Positions 17,124-27,500 of a stretch of 64,000 nt of DNA are shown in pieces. The notes under the pieces were generated by a model, which saw only the letters and a list, made by a program, of their open reading frames with translations, made no database searches and was not told where the DNA came from. This DNA is from Nocardioides daejeonensis. GTDB lineage: Bacteria > Actinomycetota > Actinomycetes > Propionibacteriales > Nocardioidaceae. The translations under genes were made by a program, and so were the position numbers. Numbering within the stretch: position 1 is the stretch's first letter; every line of letters begins with the position of its first letter. The stretch covers positions 496,001 to 560,000 of the forward strand of contig NZ_QHKZ01000001.1 in assembly GCF_003194585.1 (NCBI RefSeq). Reading direction: 5' to 3'.

Positions 17124-18050
17124 ATGGAGTTGAGGATCTTCACCGAGCCCCAGCAGGGCGCCACCTACGACGATCTCCTGGCAGTCGCGCGGGCCGCGGA
17201 GCGACTCGGGTTCGGAGCCTTCTTCCGCTCCGATCACTACCTGGGCATGGGCACGCCGGGGCATCCTGGGCCCAGCGACGCGTGGACCACCCTCGCGGGA
17301 CTGGCGCGAGACACCGAGACGATCCGACTCGGCACGATGATGACCTCGGCGACCTTCCGGCACCCCGGTGTGCTGGCCATCCAGGTCGCGGGTGTCGACC
17401 AGATGAGCGGCGGCCGTGTCGAACTCGGCATCGGCGCCGGGTGGTTCGAGGCCGAGCACACGAAGTACGGCATCCCGTTCCCCGACACCACCGAGCGGTT
17501 CGACCGGTTCGAGGAGCAGCTGGAGATCATCACCGGCCTGTGGCGCACCCCGTTCGGCGACAGCTATGACTTCGCCGGTCGTCACTACCGACTCGCCGAC
17601 TCGCCGGCGCTGCCGAAGCCGGTCCAGACGCCGCACCCGCCGGTGCTGATCGGCGGCCTGGGCAAGCGGCGTACGCCGGCACTCGCCGCCCGCTTCGCCG
17701 ACGAGTTCAACCTCCCGTTCGTCTCCCTGGAGACCACCCGGACCCAGTTCGCCCGCGTCCGGGAGGCGTGCGGCTCGATCGGGCGGGACCCGGCCTCCCT
17801 GACGTGGTCGAACGCGCTGGTGGTCTGTGTCGGCCGCGACGAGGCCGAGATCGCCCGCCGCGCTGCGCGGATCGGCCGCGAGGTCGAGGAGCTGCGGGAG
17901 AACGGGCTGGCCGGCACTCCCGACGAGGTGGTCGCCAAGATCCGCGCCTACGGCGCGGAGGGTGCACAGCGGATCTACCTCCAGGTGCTCGACCTGGCCG
18001 ACCTCGACCACCTCGACCTCGTCGCCGATCAGGTCATGCCGCACGTGTGA
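17124..18050 (+). CDS. LLM-class F420-dependent oxidoreductase
   Basis: 308 aa, a luciferase-like TIM-barrel enzyme. Family features are ERLGFGAFFRSDHYL at the N-terminus, LARDTETIRLGTMMTSATFRHPGVLAIQ, the glycine-rich RVELGIGAGWFEAEHTKYGIPFP cofactor loop, and PHPPVLIGGLGKRRTP. This subgroup (TIGR03560-like) uses coenzyme F420 in mycobacteria and relatives. The substrate is not predictable. It lies 48 bp before dapA but is probably unrelated to lysine synthesis; the region before its ATG has no clear Shine-Dalgarno sequence. Confidence 0.9.
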   Translation: MELRIFTEPQQGATYDDLLAVARAAERLGFGAFFRSDHYLGMGTPGHPGPSDAWTTLAGLARDTETIRLGTMMTSATFRHPGVLAIQVAGVDQMSGGRVELGIGAGWFEAEHTKYGIPFPDTTERFDRFEEQLEIITGLWRTPFGDSYDFAGRHYRLADSPALPKPVQTPHPPVLIGGLGKRRTPALAARFADEFNLPFVSLETTRTQFARVREACGSIGRDPASLTWSNALVVCVGRDEAEIARRAARIGREVEELRENGLAGTPDEVVAKIRAYGAEGAQRIYLQVLDLADLDHLDLVADQVMPHV

Positions 18051-18086
18051 GCCCGGCCCGTCCACACCTCACCGGCCGATGAGGGA

Positions 18087-18092
18087 TAACCT
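18087..18092 (+). promoter_or_regulatory. -10 box of dapA
   Basis: TAACCT, 6 nt before the ATG of dapA, a probable leaderless promoter within the 48-bp gap after the LLM gene. Confidence 0.4.
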
Positions 18093-18098
18093 CCTGCC

Positions 18099-19007
18099 AT
18101 GACCTCCGCTGCCCCCGAGGCTCCCTTCGGACACGTGCTGACCGCGATGGCCACGGCCTTCCATGCCGATGGGTCGATCGACTTCGACGGCACCGCACGG
18201 ATCGCCGACCACCTGGTGACGCACGGTCACGACGGGCTGGTCGTCTCCGGCACCACCGGGGAGTCACCGACCACCACCGTCGAGGAGGACGGCGAGATCC
18301 TCGCCGCGGTGCGTGCCGCGGTCGGCCCGGAGATCAAGATCGTCGCCGGCGTCGGCACGAACACGACGGTGCACTCGGTCGAGCTGGCCCGCCAGGCGCA
18401 GGAGCGGGGCGCCGACGGCGTGCTCCTCGTGACGCCGTACTACAACAAGCCGAGCCAGCGGGGCCTGCTGCACCACTTCGAGCAGGTCGTCGCCGCCAGC
18501 GACCTCCCGGTGATGCTGTACGACGTCCCGAGCCGCACCGGCACGACGATCGCCTTCGACACCTACCGGGTCGCCGCGGAGTGGGAGAAGGTCGTCGCGG
18601 TCAAGGACGCGGTCGGCGACTTCGTCCGTGGCCTGCGGCTCTCCGAGGAGCTCGGCCTGGCGGTCTACTCCGGCGATGACGGCAACAACCTCGGCTGGCT
18701 GGCACACGGCGCCGTCGGCTTCGTCTCGGTCGCCGGCCACGCCGCCGGTGACCAGCTCCGCGCCATGCACGACGCCTGGTTCGCGGGCGACAGCGCAGGT
18801 GCGCGACAGATCTTCTCGCGGATGCTCCCCGCGATCGACGCCATCATGGGCGTCCCCAACTACGGAGCGACGACCGCCAAGGCGACCTTGCAGTTGCTGG
18901 GCGTGCTCGACAACCGGCATGTGCGAAGCCCGCTCGTGCCGCTCGATGACGACGAGTACGCCGCCCTCCGGGCCGGACTCTCGGCGTCCGGACTGCTTCC
19001 GGCCTGA
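18099..19007 (+). CDS. dapA: 4-hydroxy-tetrahydrodipicolinate synthase
   Basis: Condenses pyruvate with aspartate semialdehyde in lysine and diaminopimelate synthesis, so it feeds peptidoglycan. 302 aa. The Schiff-base lysine is K169 in VVAVKDAVGD. Catalytic Thr52-Thr53 lie in SGTTGES, and Y141 in LYDVPSRTGTT completes the proton relay. It precedes rnj by 35 bp, an order conserved in mycobacteria and streptomycetes. Confidence 0.96.
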   Translation: MTSAAPEAPFGHVLTAMATAFHADGSIDFDGTARIADHLVTHGHDGLVVSGTTGESPTTTVEEDGEILAAVRAAVGPEIKIVAGVGTNTTVHSVELARQAQERGADGVLLVTPYYNKPSQRGLLHHFEQVVAASDLPVMLYDVPSRTGTTIAFDTYRVAAEWEKVVAVKDAVGDFVRGLRLSEELGLAVYSGDDGNNLGWLAHGAVGFVSVAGHAAGDQLRAMHDAWFAGDSAGARQIFSRMLPAIDAIMGVPNYGATTAKATLQLLGVLDNRHVRSPLVPLDDDEYAALRAGLSASGLLPA

Positions 19008-19042
19008 GCCGCTGCGGTCCCGACCTGCGATTAGAGGAGTAG

Positions 19043-20728
19043 ATGAGCCATCCCCATCCTGAACTGACCGAACCTGGCGCGCTGCCGGCCGGCGGCCTGC
19101 GGATCACGCCGCTCGGCGGCCTCGGCGAGGTCGGCCGCAACATGACCGTCTTCGAGTACGACGGCCGGCTGCTGATCGTCGACTGCGGCGTGCTCTTCCC
19201 CGAGGACCACCACCCGGGCGTCGACCTGATCCTCCCGGACTTCACCTCCATCCGCGACCGGCTCGACCAGGTCGAGGCGCTGGTGCTCACGCACGGCCAC
19301 GAGGACCACATCGGCGCGACGCCGTACCTGCTGCGCGAGCGCCAGGACATCCCCCTGGTCGGCTCGGAGCTCACCCTGGCGCTGCTCGGCTCGAAGCTCC
19401 GCGAGCACCGGCTCCGCGAGACCGTGCACCACGTCGTGAAGGAGGGGCAGCGGATCCAGTTCGGGCCGTTCGACCTCGAGTTCGTGGCGGTCAACCACTC
19501 CATCCCCGACGCTCTCGCGGTCGCGATCCGCACCGGTGCGGGGATGGTGCTGCACACCGGCGACTTCAAGATGGACCAGCTGCCGCTCGACGGTCGGATC
19601 ACCGACCTCCGGGCCTTCGCCCGCCTCGGTGAGGAGGGCGTCGACCTCTTCATGACCGACTCGACCAACGCCGAGGTGCCGGGCTTCACCACCGCGGAGA
19701 AGTCGATCACCCCGGTGCTCGACCGGGTCTTCCACGAGAGCAGCCAGCGGATCATCGTCGCCTGCTTCGCCTCCCATGTGCACCGGGTCCAGCAGGTGCT
19801 CGACGCTGCTGTCGCCCACAACCGCAAGGTCGCCTGGGTGGGCCGCTCGATGGTGCGCAACATGGCGGTCGCCCGTGACCTCGGGTACCTCACGGTGCCG
19901 CCGGGTGTCGTCGTGGACGCCAAGGAGCTGGCCGACCTGCCGCCCGAGCGTCAGGTGCTCATCTCCACCGGCTCCCAGGGAGAGCCGCTCTCGGCGCTCA
20001 GCCGGATCGCCCAGCGCAGCCACAACTTCGTGCATATCGAGGAGGGCGACACCGTCGTCCTGGCCTCGTCGCTGATCCCGGGCAACGAGAACGCCGTCTA
20101 CCGGGTCATCAACGGGCTCTCCCGATGGGGCGCCCGCGTGGTGCACAAGGGCAACGCGTTGGTGCACGTCTCGGGGCATGCCAGTGCCGGTGAGCTGCTC
20201 TACTGCTACAACATCGTCAAGCCGCGCAACGTGCTGCCGGTGCACGGCGAGATCCGGCACATGCTGGCCAACGCCGAGCTGGCCCGCGCCACGGGCGTGG
20301 AGAACGTGGTCATCGCTGAGGACGGCGTCGTCGTCGACCTGGTCGACGGCAAGGCCGAGATCGCCGGCAAGGTGGAGTGCGGCTACGTCTTCGTCGACGG
20401 CCAGTCGGTCGGCGACATCACCGAGGCGTCCCTCAAGGACCGCCGCATCCTCGGCGAAGAAGGCTTCATCTCCGTCATCGCCGTGGTCGACACGGTCAGC
20501 GGCAAGGTGGTCGGCGACCTGGAGATCCACGCTCGCGGCTTCGCCGAGAACGATGCGACCTTCGACGAGATCAAGCAGCCGCTGGTCGACGTCCTGCAGC
20601 GGGCACTGGGGGAGGGTGTCTCCGACACCCACCAGCTGCAGCAGCAGATGCGCCGGGTGATCGGCCGCTGGGTCTCCAACACCCACCGGCGCCGCCCGAT
20701 GATCGTCCCGGTCGTGCTGGAGGTCTGA
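19043..20728 (+). CDS. rnj: Ribonuclease J
   Basis: Metallo-beta-lactamase/beta-CASP ribonuclease with 5'-3' exo- and endonuclease activity in RNA turnover and rRNA maturation. 561 aa. Zinc ligands are in VLTHGHEDHIGA and HTGDFKMD. The beta-CASP segment covers the middle (FMTDSTNAEVPGFTTAEK, STGSQGEPLSALSRIAQRSHNF), HVSGHASAGE carries another conserved histidine, and VLPVHGEIRHM marks the C-terminal part. A good Shine-Dalgarno (GAGGAG) precedes the ATG. Cotranscribed with dapA; a strong hairpin follows. Confidence 0.96.
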   Translation: MSHPHPELTEPGALPAGGLRITPLGGLGEVGRNMTVFEYDGRLLIVDCGVLFPEDHHPGVDLILPDFTSIRDRLDQVEALVLTHGHEDHIGATPYLLRERQDIPLVGSELTLALLGSKLREHRLRETVHHVVKEGQRIQFGPFDLEFVAVNHSIPDALAVAIRTGAGMVLHTGDFKMDQLPLDGRITDLRAFARLGEEGVDLFMTDSTNAEVPGFTTAEKSITPVLDRVFHESSQRIIVACFASHVHRVQQVLDAAVAHNRKVAWVGRSMVRNMAVARDLGYLTVPPGVVVDAKELADLPPERQVLISTGSQGEPLSALSRIAQRSHNFVHIEEGDTVVLASSLIPGNENAVYRVINGLSRWGARVVHKGNALVHVSGHASAGELLYCYNIVKPRNVLPVHGEIRHMLANAELARATGVENVVIAEDGVVVDLVDGKAEIAGKVECGYVFVDGQSVGDITEASLKDRRILGEEGFISVIAVVDTVSGKVVGDLEIHARGFAENDATFDEIKQPLVDVLQRALGEGVSDTHQLQQQMRRVIGRWVSNTHRRRPMIVPVVLEV

Positions 20729-20735
20729 CGGACGC

Positions 20736-20769
20736 AGGTCGGGCCCTTCGGTCTCGAAGGGCCCGACCT
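20736..20769. terminator. Bidirectional terminator hairpin after rnj
   Basis: A perfect 15-bp stem (AGGTCGGGCCCTTCG at 20736-20750 against 20755-20769) with a GTCT loop, lying between the convergent rnj and Ig-like genes. No U-run follows, as is usual in actinobacteria. Confidence 0.85.
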
Positions 20770-20791
20770 CCGAGCGGAGTCGGCGCTGCGG

Positions 20792-21847
20792 TCAGCTGAC
20801 CTTGCGCCCGTTGTTCTTGATCTTCACTGCCTTGGTGGTGACGGTCAGCGGCTGGTGGCCGGGGCGGGTCAGGGTGATCCGCACCGACAGCTTCTTCTTG
20901 CGGTCGGCCTTGACGACCCGATGCCTGCGGGTGGTCTCGGCGGCGAGCGCCTTGCCGTTGCGCAGCCACTGGTAGGTGAGGACGGCGTCGGGCGCAGCGG
21001 CACCCAGGCGCAGCTTCTTCGCACCGAGCGCGACCTTCAGCTTCTTCTTGATCCTGTCCTTGCCCTTGAGCCCGACCTTCCCTCCGGTCCAGGTCGGTGC
21101 GGCGGCGAGCTGCACGGTGCCGACGGTCGTGGTCACGCTCCCGTCGGCGTACCCGGCCAGGCGGCCGGTGGTGGTCAGCGAGAGGGTGGTGCCCAGGTCG
21201 AGCAGCCCTACGACGTACGTCGCCCCGGTCGCGCCGACGATCGGTTGGCCGTCCCGCATCCACTGGCGGGAAACGCTGGTGACCGCCGGGCTCCAGGCAC
21301 CGTCGCCGGCGCTCAGGGTCGCCCCGAACACCGGGCTTCCGGTGACGACGGGCGGCGTGCCGGCGACCGGTGCGTCGCCGGGCGTCACCACTGCCGTGTC
21401 GTCGGAGTACTCGCTCTTGTAGCACTGCGTGTTGGAGCCGAAGCCGCGAACCCACAGGCGGACCGGCTTGCCGACGTCCTCGGCCCGGACGGTGAAGCTG
21501 ACCGTGCGGTTGTCGACGTAGGAGCCCCAGTCCCCGGCAGCGGTGGCCGGCGACCCGCCGACGTACCAGGTGGCCTTCATGGACTTGGTGTTGCTGTTCC
21601 ACGTGCCGGTCCTGGCCGTGACGGTCGTGCCGACCTTGACGGCCGCGGGGCTGACCGGTGTCTGGATGTAGGGATCGGCGGTGGCGGCGATCGTCGGGCA
21701 GTTCGGACCGCCGCCGTCGCCGGGCAGATCCGGGTCGTTGCAGTCAGCGCACGGTCGCGCGGTGGCGCTCGGTGCGGTGAGCAGGGCGGCGACGACGGTG
21801 GTCGCCACGATCGTGGCAGCAGTACGCAGATGGGTGCGCAGACCCAT
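20792..21847 (-). CDS. Secreted Ig-like domain protein
   Basis: 351 aa from ATG 21847, chosen because AAGGAG lies just upstream and the residues that follow form a signal peptide (MGLRTHLRTAATIVATTVVAALLTAPSATA, cleavage after about 30). The mature part starts with a short Cys/Asp-rich stretch (PCADCNDPDLPGDGG). Several beta-sandwich repeats follow, with the VxVG..L......W.....S..QW.RDG..I.GAT..TY motif typical of actinobacterial secreted A1/Ig-like modules. The C-terminal 90 residues are lysine-rich. No catalytic motif. It probably works at the cell surface as a binding or structural protein. Confidence 0.85.
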   Translation of the reverse strand: MGLRTHLRTAATIVATTVVAALLTAPSATARPCADCNDPDLPGDGGGPNCPTIAATADPYIQTPVSPAAVKVGTTVTARTGTWNSNTKSMKATWYVGGSPATAAGDWGSYVDNRTVSFTVRAEDVGKPVRLWVRGFGSNTQCYKSEYSDDTAVVTPGDAPVAGTPPVVTGSPVFGATLSAGDGAWSPAVTSVSRQWMRDGQPIVGATGATYVVGLLDLGTTLSLTTTGRLAGYADGSVTTTVGTVQLAAAPTWTGGKVGLKGKDRIKKKLKVALGAKKLRLGAAAPDAVLTYQWLRNGKALAAETTRRHRVVKADRKKKLSVRITLTRPGHQPLTVTTKAVKIKNNGRKVS

Positions 21848-21968
21848 GGAGGAGCTCCTTCGGCCGAGAGATGGAAGACCGCGGCGTCGCCTGATGCGAG
21901 CAGCGCGGGTCGCCGAGTCTAGGTATGTGGTCTGGACCAGCGCGTCGCCCGAAGGTCGTGACTCCGGA

Positions 21969-22640
21969 TCAACCTTCGGCTGACGTCTCCGGCCCACGTA
22001 GCCCGGTCTGGAAGGCCAGGACGACGGCCTGCACCCGGTCCCGGACCTCGAGCTTGGTGAGCAGCCGGGTCACGTAGGTCTTGACGGTGGCCTCGCTCAG
22101 ATGGAGGCGCTGGGAGATCTCGACGTTGGACAGACCGTCGGCCAAGGCGTGCCAGACCTCCAGCTCCCGCTCGCTGAGCCGGTCGACGAGGGTGCGCAGG
22201 CCCTCGGCCTGCGTGTCGGGCCGGTTGACGTACGCATCGACCAGCCGCTCGCTGACCGCGCGCGAGAAGACCAGTCGGCCGGCGTGGGCGTCGCGCACCG
22301 CCGCGGCGATCTCCTCCGGCGAGCTCGTCTTCAGCAGGAATCCCGCCGCCCCTGCTCGCAGCGCGCCGGTCACGTACTCGTCGAGGTCGTAGAGCGTGAG
22401 CATGACGACGGCGGTACGCAGCCCGCGCTCCAGGATCGAGTCGAGCCCGGCAAGTCCGTCGTGGCCGGGCATCTGCACGTCCATGAGCACCACGTCGGCG
22501 TCGTGCTGGGCGGCCAGGTCGGCGGCCTGCAGGCCGTGCTCGGCCTCGGCGACGACGGTGATGTCGGGCTCCGCGTCGAGGACCGTGCGGATCCCGTTGC
22601 GGACGAGAGGCAGGTCGTCGGCGACCACCACGCTGATCAT
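21969..22640 (-). CDS. NarL/FixJ-family response regulator
   Basis: 223 aa. The receiver domain has Asp54 in VVLMDVQMPGHDG as phosphoacceptor, with DD at 8-9 and a lysine in GFLLKTSSPEE. The LuxR-type HTH lies in the C-terminal third (LSERELEVWHALADGLSNVEISQRLHLSEATVKTYVTRLLTKL). Its ATG overlaps the sensor kinase stop by 4 bp, so the two form a translationally coupled two-component pair. The genes it controls are unknown; cydDC lies upstream on the same strand and the Ig-like gene downstream. Confidence 0.94.
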   Translation of the reverse strand: MISVVVADDLPLVRNGIRTVLDAEPDITVVAEAEHGLQAADLAAQHDADVVLMDVQMPGHDGLAGLDSILERGLRTAVVMLTLYDLDEYVTGALRAGAAGFLLKTSSPEEIAAAVRDAHAGRLVFSRAVSERLVDAYVNRPDTQAEGLRTLVDRLSERELEVWHALADGLSNVEISQRLHLSEATVKTYVTRLLTKLEVRDRVQAVVLAFQTGLRGPETSAEG

Positions 22641-24493
22641 GAACGGCTCCGAGATTCGTGGGTGCGGGTCTGCAGGGGAAGGGGAAGGCGTGCGGACACC
22701 CGGTGCCCGCCGTCCCCGGTCGGACCGGCGACGAAGTGGCCGGCTCCCGCCCCGACCCGCTCACGCAGTCCGGGGAGTCCCAGCCCACCGCCGTGGGCCG
22801 ACGCTATCGGCGAGGTGGCACCTGTGTCTTCGACTTCGACGAAGAGATGCCGCCCGACGACCGAGACACCGACCCTCACAACGGCGCCCGGTGCGTGCTT
22901 GGCGCAGTTGGTCAGCGCCTCCTGCACGACCCGGTAGCAGGTCACCGCGAGCTCGGGCGAGGCCGGCAGCTCCTCCGCGAGCTCCGCGGTCACGGCCATG
23001 CCGGAGCTGCGCCACTGGTCGACCAGTGCCAGGAGCTCGGGACGGAGGCTGGCGGCGTCGAGGCCGTCGTCACCGAGCGCGGGCAGCAGTGGGTTGCTGG
23101 CGATCCTTGCCTGCTCGCCGGCGGCTCGAGCTGTCTCCAAGGCAACGCGTGCTTTCGCCGGATCCGTCTCGACCTGGGCCTCGGCGGCGCTCAACTGCAT
23201 CAGCAGCACGCCCACGGCGTGGCCGGTCGCATCGTGGAGGTCCCGGGCGATCCGGAGGCGCTCTTCGTAAACCGCCTCCGCGGTCGCGCGGGCCAGCTTG
23301 GCCTGCAGGAGCATGCTGCGCGCCTGGGCGCGCTGCCTGATCTGGTCCGGCTGGTCCCAGGCCCGGCCGACGGCGAAGGAGAGCAGCAGGGTGACGGTGA
23401 TGAACGCGGTGCCGTCGACGTCGAAGCGGAGGCCGAGCGCTACCGAGACCGCACCGACCAGCACCAGCAGGTACGGCGCGCCTCGGCCCGCGTGGTTGGC
23501 GAGCGTCATCACCACCGCGGCATCGGCCAGTGCCACCAGCAGCAGTGCGTCGGGGTCTGCCGGCGGGTGGGCGACCAGGGGGGCCGTGGCACCGGCGAGG
23601 ACCAGGGCTGCGCCGAGAGGCGCCGTACGGCGGAGAGCCAGGGCGAGGATCACCCCGGTGTCGGTGAGGAGGAGCCAGCGGTGGTCGACCCAGCCGGGCA
23701 TCCGCCACAAGGTGAGGCCGGCGATCAGTGCCGCCGCCGCGGCGAGGAGGAGGTCACCGCGCCACGGGTGCGGCGCCGGTGCTGGTTCGGGCGGTGCGGG
23801 AGCCGGCTCGGAGCGGAGGAGCAGCAGCATCCGACGGAGCTCCTCGACCGTCTCGGCGCCGCGCCGCCGGACCCGGCCGACCTGCTCCCGGGTGGGGGCG
23901 TCGAGCCGCAGCAGCGCGTCGATGTCGGCCAGCAGGTCGGCAACCGCCTGGCGCAGCTGGCGGGCGGCGCTGTCGGCCACGCGACGCCGTTCGGCCTGGG
24001 TGTGCGGGCCGGCGAGGTGACCAGGGTCGGTGGTGGCGAGATGGTGCTCCTCGGCGACGGCTCGCTCCGATGCTCGGACCCGGTGCCGGACCACCCGGCC
24101 GAGCACCCACATCGTGCCGAAGACCAGCAGGCAGACAGTGAGCTTGCCCGGGGTGAAGCCGTCGCGGCACGCGGCGGGCACGGCGACCAGGCCCACCCCC
24201 AGCAGTCCGGGCCACGGTGTCGGTGCGGCGCGACCCGCCCAGCCGAGCACAACCCCCGAGGGCACCACCAGCTCGAGCCCGCCGTAGGGCAGGCCGAACG
24301 AGAGGGCGGCCAGGCTCGCGACGCCGAGCAGCAGCACGGCCGGGAGGCTCCGTGCCGGCGCGAAGTGGGCGGCCAGCATGAGCACCGGGACCACGGCGTA
24401 CGCGGGGCCGAACGGCTCGCCGAGGAAGAGCGTCGCCCAGGTGCCCGTGACCACCACGGTCACGGTCGGCTCCACCGATCCGTCGAACCTCAT
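22637..24493 (-). CDS. HisKA_3 sensor histidine kinase with an extra degenerate DHp segment
   Basis: 618 aa, longer than typical NarL-type kinases (~400). Residues 1-135 hold several membrane helices. Residues 168-227 (AERRRVADSAARQL...ETVEELRRMLLLLR) resemble a HisKA_3 dimerisation helix pair but lack the phosphoacceptor histidine and are not followed by an ATPase domain. A second membrane block lies at 245-375. The functional kinase follows: EERLRIARDLHDATGH with His420, N-box in VVQEALTNCAKHA, G1 in VEVEDTG and G2 in GGGLGLPGLRERV. This looks like an internal duplication or fusion in which the first kinase decayed. The signal sensed is unknown. Confidence 0.9.
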   Translation of the reverse strand: MRFDGSVEPTVTVVVTGTWATLFLGEPFGPAYAVVPVLMLAAHFAPARSLPAVLLLGVASLAALSFGLPYGGLELVVPSGVVLGWAGRAAPTPWPGLLGVGLVAVPAACRDGFTPGKLTVCLLVFGTMWVLGRVVRHRVRASERAVAEEHHLATTDPGHLAGPHTQAERRRVADSAARQLRQAVADLLADIDALLRLDAPTREQVGRVRRRGAETVEELRRMLLLLRSEPAPAPPEPAPAPHPWRGDLLLAAAAALIAGLTLWRMPGWVDHRWLLLTDTGVILALALRRTAPLGAALVLAGATAPLVAHPPADPDALLLVALADAAVVMTLANHAGRGAPYLLVLVGAVSVALGLRFDVDGTAFITVTLLLSFAVGRAWDQPDQIRQRAQARSMLLQAKLARATAEAVYEERLRIARDLHDATGHAVGVLLMQLSAAEAQVETDPAKARVALETARAAGEQARIASNPLLPALGDDGLDAASLRPELLALVDQWRSSGMAVTAELAEELPASPELAVTCYRVVQEALTNCAKHAPGAVVRVGVSVVGRHLFVEVEDTGATSPIASAHGGGLGLPGLRERVGAGAGHFVAGPTGDGGHRVSARLPLPLQTRTHESRSRS

Positions 24494-24556
24494 GGCAGGT
24501 TGCTACCAGAGTTTCGCCGCCGCTGCTCGGCGCTTGCCCGATCTCAGCACGCGTGC

Positions 24557-27500
24557 TCACAGACGGACGAGTGCGTCCATGCTCTCCTGGCCGACGCCGT
24601 CGTGGCTGATCCACACGAGCGACCGGCCCGACGTCTCGGCCAGCAGGGTGGCGGCAACTGCATCGGCGGTCTCGACATCGAGATGGGCCGTGGGCTCGTC
24701 GAGCACGAGCACCGGCGTGTCGGCCAGCAGGGCACGCGCCACCCCCAAGCGGGCCCGCTCGCCGCCGGAGACCGCTGCGGCGCCCTCGCCCACATGGGTG
24801 TGGATGCCGTCGGGCAGCGTGTCCACCCACTCCGCCAGGCTGGCGGCCGTCAGTGCGGCCCGCACCTCGTCGTCGGTCGCGCCCGGCCTGGCCAGCCGGA
24901 CGTTCTCCGCGACACTCGAAGCGAAGACGTGCGGATCGTCGGCGAGATGGCCGACGGTCGCACGGACGTCGTCGAGGAGCAGGTCCTCGCACGGCAGCTC
25001 GTGCACGGTGTGCCTCCCCGTCTCGGGGGCGATGTGTCGGGCCAGGACCGCGGCAAGGGTCGACTTGCCGCTGCCCGACGGTCCCTGGACACCGACCCGC
25101 GTACCGGGCTCGAGGTGGAGGTCGGGCAGGACGACGCGCGGCGCGGCCGCTTCCCAGCGTGCTGCTGTGCCCACCAGTCGTACGTCGGCGGGCCCCTCGG
25201 GAAGTCGCCGGGGCTGCTCTGGATCGGCCACGGCGGGCTGCTGCGCGGTCAGCGCGTCCAGCCGGGCTCGGGCGGCGCGGGTGCGCACCGCGAGCGCACC
25301 GGCGTCGGCCAGGGGAGCAGTCACCTCCACCAGGGCGAGGGGGAGCAGCAACGCCAGCGCCGCCATCGGCGCCGAGACCGCGCCGTCCGACAGAGGTTGC
25401 GCCAGCATCAGGGCCATCAGGGCCACGCCGGCGACGGCAAGGAGGCCGGCGCCTGCCCGGGCGGTCGCGGTGGTGCGCGCCGATGCGGTCACCTCGCCTC
25501 CGAGGCGTCTGTCGACCATGGTCAGCTCGGTCAGCCGCGCGGTCGCCTGTTGCCACTGCACCAGCGGTCGGGCATCGGCGATCAGGTCGTGGACCCGGCG
25601 GCCCACGTCGCCGCGGAGCCCCACCAGTGCGGTCTCGTGGCGCCGGGCCCCGAGCCGGCTGCCGCCGTACGCGAGGAGACCGCCGACCAAGGTGACCGCC
25701 GCGACGACCGGGGCACCGGCAGGGAGGATCCACCATGTGACACCGCTCGCCAGCGTCGTCACGCCCAGCCAGACGAGGATCGGAAGCCGGACCCGCAACC
25801 GCTCGTCGACCAGCGCGTCGACGTCGTCGACGACACCGCCGAGCAGGTCGCCCCGGCGGCCCAGCCGAGCCGGTGCGAGGGGGACCAGGGCGGCGTACAC
25901 CGCGGCGCGGCGGTCGGCCAGCACCTGCAGCGCCACGTCGTGTGCGAGGAGCCGCTCCAGCCACCGGAGCACGGGGCGGGCGAGGCCGAAGGTCCGGACG
26001 CCGACGATGGCGACGGTCAGCACCATGACCGGGGGCTGTTCGGCGCTGCGGGCGATCAGCCAGCCCGCGGTCGCGGTGAGGGCGACGCCGGACGCGGCGG
26101 CCAGCACGCCGAGGAGGACGGCGAGCGACCAGCGCAGGCGCGCCCTGCCCGGAGCCTGGGTGCTGCTCCGCGGGTTGCGGGCCGCGGGCTCGGCCACGAG
26201 GGGGCGTCGCTCCACGATCGCCGGAGGGGTGGTTCGGGGGAGGGGTGGTGCGGCGTGCGTGCCGGGGTTGCGACGAGGTGCGGTTCCGGGGAGGCGGAGC
26301 ACCTGATCGGCTGCGCTCTCCACCGCCGGGCGGTGGGCGACGACCAGGACGGTGCGGGTACGGCCGAGATCGGCCACGGCCTGCAACAGCAGCGCCTCGC
26401 TGGCCGGGTCGAGGTGGGCCGACGGCTCGTCGAGCAGCACCACCGGGCGGTCGCTCAGCAGCACCCGGGCCACCGCGAGACGGGCACGCTGGCCGGCCGA
26501 CAGGCCGGCACCGTCCTCGCCGAGGGGGGTCTCCAGCCCTGCCGGGAGCGCCAGCACATCGGTCCGCAGCCCGACCACCTCGAGCGCGTGCCACAGCTGA
26601 GCGTCACTGGCCTCCGGCGCGCCGAAGCGCAGGTTCGCCGCGATCGGCTCCGGGGTGAGCCACGGACGCTGGGGGAGGTAGGCCACCTGCGCACGCCAGG
26701 CCATCGGGTCCAGCTCGTCGAGGGGCAGGCCGTTCACGAAGATCCGGCCCTGCGCGGCGGGGAGCTCGCCCAGCAGGGCCTGCAGGAGGGTGCTCTTGCC
26801 GCAGCCCGACGGCCCGACCACGGCAGTCACGCCCGGGGGCAGGGTGGCAGTGAGGTCACGGACCACGGCGGGCCGTTCGGGCCATCCGACCGCGAGGCCG
26901 CGCAGCTCCAGCGTGGGTGCTCCACCGGTAGGCAGCTCGTCACCGGGGGTCGGGACCGGTGACGCCAGCAGCTCCCGGATCTCCTCGAAGGCGGCGGTGC
27001 CTTCGGCGGCAGCGTGGAACTCCGCACCGACCCGACGCAGTGGCCAGTACGCCTCGGGCGCGAGCAGCAGCACGGTCAGGGCGACCTGCAGCTCCAGGCC
27101 ACCGGCGGCGAGGCGGAGTCCGACGCAGACCGCCACCAGGGCCACCGAGATCGTCGCGATCAGCTCCAGCACCGCGGAGGAGGCGAAGGCGATCCGCAGC
27201 GTCGCCCGGGAGGCGCGCCGGTAGCGATCGGTGACTTCGCGGATCCGCTCCACCTGGGCGTGCGCGCGACGGTGCGTCACCAGCGTGGGCAGCCCCTTCA
27301 CCACGTCCAGGAAGTGCCCGGCCAGCTGGCTCAGCGCCCGCCACTCGCGGTCGGCACGGTCTCGGGTCGCCATCCCCACCAGGACCGCGAAGACCGGCAC
27401 CAGGGGGAGCGTCGCCACCACGATCAGCGCGCTCCACAGGTCCTGGGTGGCGATGGCGATGACCGTGACCACCGGCAGCAGGACGCCGAGCACCAACGCG

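Noticed and set aside
19031..20686. 551-codon open frame on the minus strand
   Set aside because: Mirror reading of rnj, whose metal motifs are all present on the plus strand.
22658..26962. 1434-codon open frame on the plus strand
   Set aside because: It is the antisense of the sensor kinase and half of cydDC; low-complexity Arg/Gly/His-rich translation without motifs.
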